Shown here piece after piece: positions 60,167 through 64,000 of a DNA stretch of 64,000 nucleotides. Position numbers and translations under genes: made by a program. The number at the start of each line of letters is the position of its first letter. Positions within the stretch are counted from its first letter, which is position 1. A model generated the notes under the pieces. It was given only the letters and a program-made list of their open reading frames with translations. It was not told where the DNA came from and did not search any database. The stretch lies in NCBI GenBank assembly GCA_050251195.1, contig JBFWNG010000005.1:62001-126000 (forward strand), in the 5' to 3' direction. The stretch is from JBFWNG01 sp050251195. Its GTDB lineage: Bacteria; Bdellovibrionota_B; Oligoflexia; Oligoflexales; Oligoflexaceae.

Positions 60167-61262
60167 CCTTCCACATACGTCTATTGTTATGAAAGAAAAA
60201 ATCGGTCACGTATCCCGGATAATTTACGCTTGCCATCGATATCCACTGCATATTGGAATTGAGAGTCCCAGCAGCCCACGCGTGATTCATCCCGGCATTG
60301 GCGATGTGTGAGATTCTTGGGCCGACTGCGTCTCGGTAAATCGTTCCTTTTCCGAGAGAGTTGACTCCTTGCGCAGCAGCAAGTTCAAAATTTTCCGTTT
60401 GGCTAACCCCGTAGACTTCCGCGAGTCCCGCGGTATTAAGCTTAGTATGCTTTGCATTCACAAACATATCGGCGTCGTCGTGAATGAACGAAGCAATCTG
60501 CGTCTCAAACCCGGGTTGTCCGTTCGCGAGAGTAAGACAGGTATTCTTGATCTCGGCAGACGATTTGAAGGGCGGAGGGTCAAAGGAGTTCACGATCACC
60601 AAATCTGCTTCCGTGCTGCCAACAGCGGGCCCGGAATTCGAACCGATGCCTGCGATCAAGTCCGGTCGAAGACATCCTAGCGTCACAGCAAGCGCGCCGC
60701 CCGATGAAAATCCGACCACGTATATTTGTGCAGGATCGATATTGAGATCGGGATTGGCAAGCAAATTTTCGATGATGGATAGAACATGTCCGGTATGGCC
60801 ACTGTCGACTTTGTGGTCCTTTCCGTAATAACCCCAGCAACCCGTGAATCGGTTTTCCCATTTGCCGTAGGGCATGAAAACACTGGTTCCAGGGACCTGC
60901 GGCAGCGCCACGACCATGCCGTAATAATCAGCAACTCCCGTCCAGTTGCCGTAGACTTGCAAATCAATATTTTTCTGCGCGCAACCGTGGAGATTGACCA
61001 TCAGCGCTCGACCTTTGCCGAACCTGGGTGCAGTCTTGGGGACGTAGACGCGCAGATTTACATCTGGGATGATGTCGGATTTCCATTCTCCCGGAATCGT
61101 CTCAACGGGCGGTGCGGGCACAATGTTTGGTAAAGGCTCGTTGGGTAGAGGATTCGTTGGAGGAAGTGTAGTCGATCCTTCTTCTCCCTCGAGAGAGGTA
61201 TCTGTATTCGTTCTGCAGGAAATAACGAGGGACAATAACAAGCCAGTCAAAAAGATTCTCAT
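60156..61262 (-). CDS. PHB-depolymerase-like esterase, lipoprotein
   Basis: A 368-residue predicted lipoprotein (MRIFLTGLLLSLVISC) followed by a Pro-rich linker (NPLPNEPLPNIVPAPP) and an alpha/beta hydrolase of the PHB depolymerase/feruloyl esterase (LpqC-like) family. Hallmarks are LMVNLHGCAQ (oxyanion), VVGFSSGGALAV (nucleophile Ser) and NAGMNHAWA (catalytic His). The substrate may be a short-chain polyester or acetyl/feruloyl ester. The ATG at 61262 has AGGTG upstream; longer frames reach 61328. Confidence 0.85.
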   Translation of the reverse strand: MRIFLTGLLLSLVISCRTNTDTSLEGEEGSTTLPPTNPLPNEPLPNIVPAPPVETIPGEWKSDIIPDVNLRVYVPKTAPRFGKGRALMVNLHGCAQKNIDLQVYGNWTGVADYYGMVVALPQVPGTSVFMPYGKWENRFTGCWGYYGKDHKVDSGHTGHVLSIIENLLANPDLNIDPAQIYVVGFSSGGALAVTLGCLRPDLIAGIGSNSGPAVGSTEADLVIVNSFDPPPFKSSAEIKNTCLTLANGQPGFETQIASFIHDDADMFVNAKHTKLNTAGLAEVYGVSQTENFELAAAQGVNSLGKGTIYRDAVGPRISHIANAGMNHAWAAGTLNSNMQWISMASVNYPGYVTDFFFHNNRRMWKAAE

Positions 61263-61490
61263 GAAACACCTACACATTTGAAGAAGTAATAAGGGGTATT
61301 CTAACATACGCGTGAGCGAATTTGACAAGGACTGGCCCTGGAGTCGAAATTATTGTTGATCGATTTGGTGTTTCGCCAAAAGGTAGACGTAGGATTTAGT
61401 CTGCTTTTTACGGTTTCTTCAAAACGAGTCAGCAAGGGGTTGGACAACGGTTGAGTGATGGAAGTACAGCTTCGGGGATGATTGCCGCCC

Positions 61491-61518
61491 TTGACTTTTC
61501 TAGGAAATCAACTAAAGT
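61491..61518 (+). promoter_or_regulatory. Possible sigma-70 promoter upstream of the 11-codon ORF and rsgA
   Basis: TTGACT (61491-61496) and TAAAGT (61513-61518) lie 16 bp apart. They precede a short ORF with a good ribosome site and then rsgA. Match is moderate. Confidence 0.35.
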
Positions 61519-61551
61519 GGATTTGTATTACTGCTTTTACGGGAGGTGCTT

Positions 61552-61587
61552 ATGAATGTTCTCAAAATCATCGAGGGTGTTGCTTAA
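61552..61587 (+). CDS. Possible 11-residue leader peptide
   Basis: A very short reading frame, MNVLKIIEGVA, with GGGAGGTG three bases before its ATG, stands 89 bases upstream of rsgA in a 400-base gap. It could be a translational leader controlling rsgA. It shows no run of one amino acid and no obvious attenuator hairpin, so function is unknown. The rest of 61263-61676 holds nothing else I can support. Confidence 0.35.
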   Translation: MNVLKIIEGVA

Positions 61588-61676
61588 GACCGTTTCCCGT
61601 TCTATCTCGATCCAGTCTCAATCCATACCCTTGTAAACAACCAATCATCTTAATTTAAACTTATTTTGGAGCCCAC

Positions 61677-62753
61677 ATGAGCTTATTGCACATGGGTTGG
61701 TCAGAGTATTGGGGAGATTTCCAATCTACGGATCAACATCGAGTTGCGCGAATCACTCATAAGAATCGCGGATCCCTCGTAGGTAGAGGGATCAATGGAA
61801 CAATAACATGCCTGGTTTCAGGCAAAATGGAATACAACGCGGAATCTGTCGGCGATTTGCCTACGGTTGGTGACTGGTGTCTTGTCGGCGCTCCGTTTCC
61901 TGGATCCTCGGGAGAACCAACCGTCATCATTGAACGCCTTTTACCGCGTCGAACCAAGATCTCTCGCATTGCGCCCGGATCTAAATCCGACGAACAAATC
62001 CTTGCCGCCAACGTGGACTTTGCATTTATTGTAACGGCTGCGAACCTCGAATTTAATGTCGGTCGATTGCACCGTTACATGTACATTGCGCTGCAAGGCG
62101 GCGTGACACCCGTTCTGGTTCTTTCCAAAACAGACTTAAGTCCTTCGCATAGTGAGTTTGTGGAAACGATGAACAAGAGCTTTCCAACAACCCGGGTTAT
62201 CATTGCAAGTGCTGTAACGAACAACGGGGTGGGGGATATTGCGCAATTGCTCAAACCGGGAATTACCGGGGTGTTCATGGGGTCGTCGGGGGTCGGAAAA
62301 TCAACGCTCACGAACGTCCTTCTTGGCGGAGAAATTCAAAAAACATCCTCGGTTCGACTGGCTGACGACAAGGGGCGGCATACCACCAGCTCTGGGACTA
62401 TGTTTTTCACGAATTCGAGCGCCATGATCATCGATACTCCGGGCTTGCGAGAAATACAAATAGCGGGAGTCGAAGAGGACTTGGAAAGCCTTTTCGGAGA
62501 CGTTGAAGAGATGATTCGGTCGTGTCGCTTTTCCAACTGCGGTCACGGCGACGAACCTGGATGTGCGATCCAGGCGGCGCTTGCCAACGGAACCATCGAT
62601 AGCGACACGCTGAAGAGGTTTCATAAGATGCGGCGCGAGGCGGAGTTCAACCTGATGCGAACAGATGCGGCATATTGCCGTACCGTGAAGAACCGGTGGA
62701 AAAAGTTGAACAAGGATTTAAGAGCGAGGAAAAAACTTGAAAGCAAGCGGTAG
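61677..62753 (+). CDS. rsgA: Ribosome small-subunit-dependent GTPase RsgA
   Basis: A 358-residue GTPase that checks late 30S subunit assembly. It has an N-terminal OB fold (TCLVSGKMEYNAESVGDLPTVGDWCLVG), a circularly permuted GTPase with G4 LSKTD before G1 GSSGVGKST and G3 DTPGLRE, and a C-terminal zinc finger (CRFSNCGHGDEPGC). GGAG precedes the ATG. All key motifs are present. Confidence 0.95.
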   Translation: MSLLHMGWSEYWGDFQSTDQHRVARITHKNRGSLVGRGINGTITCLVSGKMEYNAESVGDLPTVGDWCLVGAPFPGSSGEPTVIIERLLPRRTKISRIAPGSKSDEQILAANVDFAFIVTAANLEFNVGRLHRYMYIALQGGVTPVLVLSKTDLSPSHSEFVETMNKSFPTTRVIIASAVTNNGVGDIAQLLKPGITGVFMGSSGVGKSTLTNVLLGGEIQKTSSVRLADDKGRHTTSSGTMFFTNSSAMIIDTPGLREIQIAGVEEDLESLFGDVEEMIRSCRFSNCGHGDEPGCAIQAALANGTIDSDTLKRFHKMRREAEFNLMRTDAAYCRTVKNRWKKLNKDLRARKKLESKR

Positions 62754-62858
62754 GCCCATTTCTTAACTTATCTTAGCGATTTGGTTTAATTATGTACCGG
62801 GTCAAAGTTACGCAGGTTTAAAAATAGAACAAATACCTGCAGTTATTGCAATGATTCC

Positions 62859-62874
62859 TGGCACGAGCATTGCT
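62859..62874 (+). promoter_or_regulatory. Sigma-54 (-24/-12) promoter, perfect match
   Basis: TGGCACG-N4-TTGCT is a perfect match to the sigma-54 consensus with GG-N10-GC spacing, 42 bases upstream of the ATG at 62916. A GCAGGT...ACCTGC inverted repeat (62811-62840) lies just upstream and might bind a regulator. Confidence 0.82.
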
Positions 62875-62915
62875 GAAGAAGTTACGTAATGAACCTTTTT
62901 CTTTATTTGGGGGCT

Positions 62916-63551
62916 ATGATGAAATCATTTAAATGGGCAATAATTTTGATGGCAGTGCTTGCAGCGCCTGCAGGAGCGCAGGATTTTGACCGCGGTGACC
63001 GAGATCACGAACGGGATGGCGATCATGACCGAGATCACGACCGGGATCGGGATCGAGATCGGGATCGCGACCGGGATCGTGACCGTGATCGCTGCGACCG
63101 AGACCGCGATTTCGACTGCGAACGAGATCGAGATCGTGACCTTGATCGCTTGGTTCTTGACTTCTACGACGAACAATTCCAGGGCAGCAACACACTAAAA
63201 CTCAAACAAGAAATCCGCCGACAATTGGGCATTGATGCGCAAGATCTTAGAGATGAAGATCTGGCTGGCGTGACGCTTGTCGCCAAAACCCGTCAGGGCC
63301 AAGGACGTGCGTCTCTTATCGTGGGCCAAAGTGAATCGAGAGCCGCACTTGTGGACGGACGACCTAGAGATTTCGAAGACAACAACATCTCAACATACGA
63401 CCGAGTGGAGTTGGACAACCCCAATCGTTCAGGAAGAAGCAATGGCGTTTGGCAGATCGACCTTCAAGGTAACTTCAAGGTAAAACGCGTTATATTGCAC
63501 TTCGACGAGCGATGCGGCCGCCGTTGCTTAGGCGACGGAAGACGCGACTAA
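62916..63551 (+). CDS. Secreted Asp/Arg-rich protein, paralogue of the 5.9-kb protein
   Basis: A 211-residue protein with a signal peptide (MMKSFKWAIILMAVLAAPAGA). An unusually long Asp-Arg region follows (residues about 23-78, mostly alternating D and R with some H, G and C), coded by six-base repeats, then a 130-residue domain shared with the protein at 5901: LDFYDEQFQGSNTLKLKQEI, TRQGQGRASLIVG, YDRVELDNPNRSGRSNGVWQ. No known family is recognised. GGGGG lies upstream of two adjacent ATG codons. A sigma-54 promoter drives it. The D/R stretch may bind metal or nucleic acid, or vary in length. Confidence 0.8.
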   Translation: MMKSFKWAIILMAVLAAPAGAQDFDRGDRDHERDGDHDRDHDRDRDRDRDRDRDRDRDRCDRDRDFDCERDRDRDLDRLVLDFYDEQFQGSNTLKLKQEIRRQLGIDAQDLRDEDLAGVTLVAKTRQGQGRASLIVGQSESRAALVDGRPRDFEDNNISTYDRVELDNPNRSGRSNGVWQIDLQGNFKVKRVILHFDERCGRRCLGDGRRD

Positions 63552-63564
63552 TCGCGACCAATGA

Positions 63565-63606
63565 GGAATCCCTGGCTTGCTCGCATGGGTGAGTCGGGGA
63601 TTTTTC
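63565..63606 (+). terminator. Probable terminator after the Asp/Arg-rich protein gene
   Basis: AATCCC (63567) can pair with GGGATT (63598), with a partial inner stem, followed by TTTTTCTTTT. The inner part is imperfect. Confidence 0.55.
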
Positions 63607-63694
63607 TTTTCCCGTCTTTTCAGAGTTTCCGCGACCTTTTTGTTGAAAGTGGAAGCGCGGAATAATGGAAACGCAGAAGTTGTTCATCCCTAAA

Positions 63695-63725
63695 GACAGA
63701 AAGCGCCCAAAAAATTTTGGGCGCC
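63695..63725 (-). terminator. Rho-independent terminator of the ammonium transporter gene
   Basis: GCGCCCAAAA/TTTTGGGCGC is a 10-bp perfect stem with a two-base AA gap (63703-63724). On the minus strand TTTCTGTC follows. It stands 28 bases past the amt stop. Confidence 0.7.
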
Positions 63726-63752
63726 TATTCGGATTAAAAATTCGAGAATCGC

Positions 63753-64000
63753 TTAGGAGCTCTTTCTATCTCTGTGGTCATGCGGCATAGATGTACGATT
63801 TCTCGTGCTGAGAACTTCCATGACGCTATTGATAACTTCACCGTGCTGCGTTTTGTCGAGGCCAAGTTCCTCGTCGGTCTCCGAAACGCGGAAGTTAGCA
63901 AATTTGCTCACTGCCTTGAAGATGATGTAGGTAGCGACAACGCTGAACGCAATCACGGCAATACCGCCAATGATGTTGGCTCTCATTACGTCATGTCCGC
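63753..64000 (-). CDS. amt: Ammonium transporter, C-terminal part (5' truncated by window edge)
   Basis: The last 82 codons of an Amt/MEP/Rh-type ammonium channel. The final membrane helix (IIGGIAVIAFSVVATYIIFKAVSK) is followed by the cytoplasmic tail RVSETDEELGLDKTQHGEVI, the characteristic Amt C-terminal signature, then a His/Arg-rich end (HDHRDRKSS). The frame stays open to the window edge, so the gene continues outside. An internal ATG at 63986 is not the start. A P-II gene often neighbours amt and is not visible here. Confidence 0.82.
   Translation of the reverse strand, partial: GHDVMRANIIGGIAVIAFSVVATYIIFKAVSKFANFRVSETDEELGLDKTQHGEVINSVMEVLSTRNRTSMPHDHRDRKSS

Overview
The window is a bacterial chromosome segment of moderate G+C with densely packed genes. 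It contains no rRNA, tRNA, CRISPR array or intact transposase that I can see. Two proteins look like the TIGR02147 family (11.2 kb and 45.1 kb), which is known mainly from Fibrobacter and Bdellovibrionota/Oligoflexia. Together with the many lipoproteins, DUF1554/DUF1566 surface proteins and large signalling proteins, this points to a Gram-negative Bdellovibrionota/Oligoflexia-like organism. That placement is inference.

Layout. 0-12 kb: the 3' part of a DEAD-box helicase, a WG-repeat protein, a Tat-type lipoprotein built of four superoxide-reductase-like iron domains, a Gdx/SugE transporter, an HPF-cold-shock fusion, several secreted proteins, a methyltransferase interrupted by an amber stop, mscL and a TIGR02147 protein. 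12-19 kb: a 600-base gene-free stretch with a possible structured RNA, a tyrosinase, small envelope proteins and a CHASE4-Hpt-CheA-like sensor. 19.3-28.4 kb: a biosynthetic cluster. On the minus strand seven genes overlap end to end (DarA-like and DarB-like enzymes, an unknown 136-residue protein, a BtrH-like acyltransferase, an ABC ATPase and permease, an acyl carrier protein). A P450 converges on them, and an FabF-like ketosynthase with a cysteine-less partner diverges from them. The combination suggests a dialkylresorcinol-like or other ACP-tethered lipid that is tailored and exported.

28-41 kb: a DUF74-like secreted protein, a YebC-family regulator, a four-copy REP-like repeat cluster, a DUF493 protein, a membrane-fused spermidine-synthase-like protein, a PNGase F-like lipoprotein, and a two-component island. 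The island holds an ethylene-receptor-like kinase with its receiver protein, a second receiver, a BarA-like hybrid kinase and an OmpR-type regulator. 41-48 kb: PhoD phosphatase, small exported proteins, two paralogous secreted proteins flanking a TIGR02147 gene, a CX4CH cytochrome-like lipoprotein and a GNAT acetyltransferase. 48-64 kb: a 1580-residue Ig-like/DUF1554 lipoprotein, a 1879-residue lipoprotein with about 30 tandem copies of a 48-residue Cys-pair repeat and a DUF1566-type end, a PHB-depolymerase-like esterase, rsgA behind a possible 11-codon leader, an Asp/Arg-rich secreted protein and the end of an ammonium transporter.

Two threads run through the window. First, secreted and surface proteins are over-represented. 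Second, three secreted-protein genes (5.9, 10.4 and 62.9 kb), two of them paralogues, carry close matches to the sigma-54 -24/-12 promoter, which suggests a shared regulon. The strongest candidates for something undescribed are the 30-repeat lipoprotein, the four-domain superoxide-reductase lipoprotein and the DarAB/BtrH/ABC/P450 cluster.
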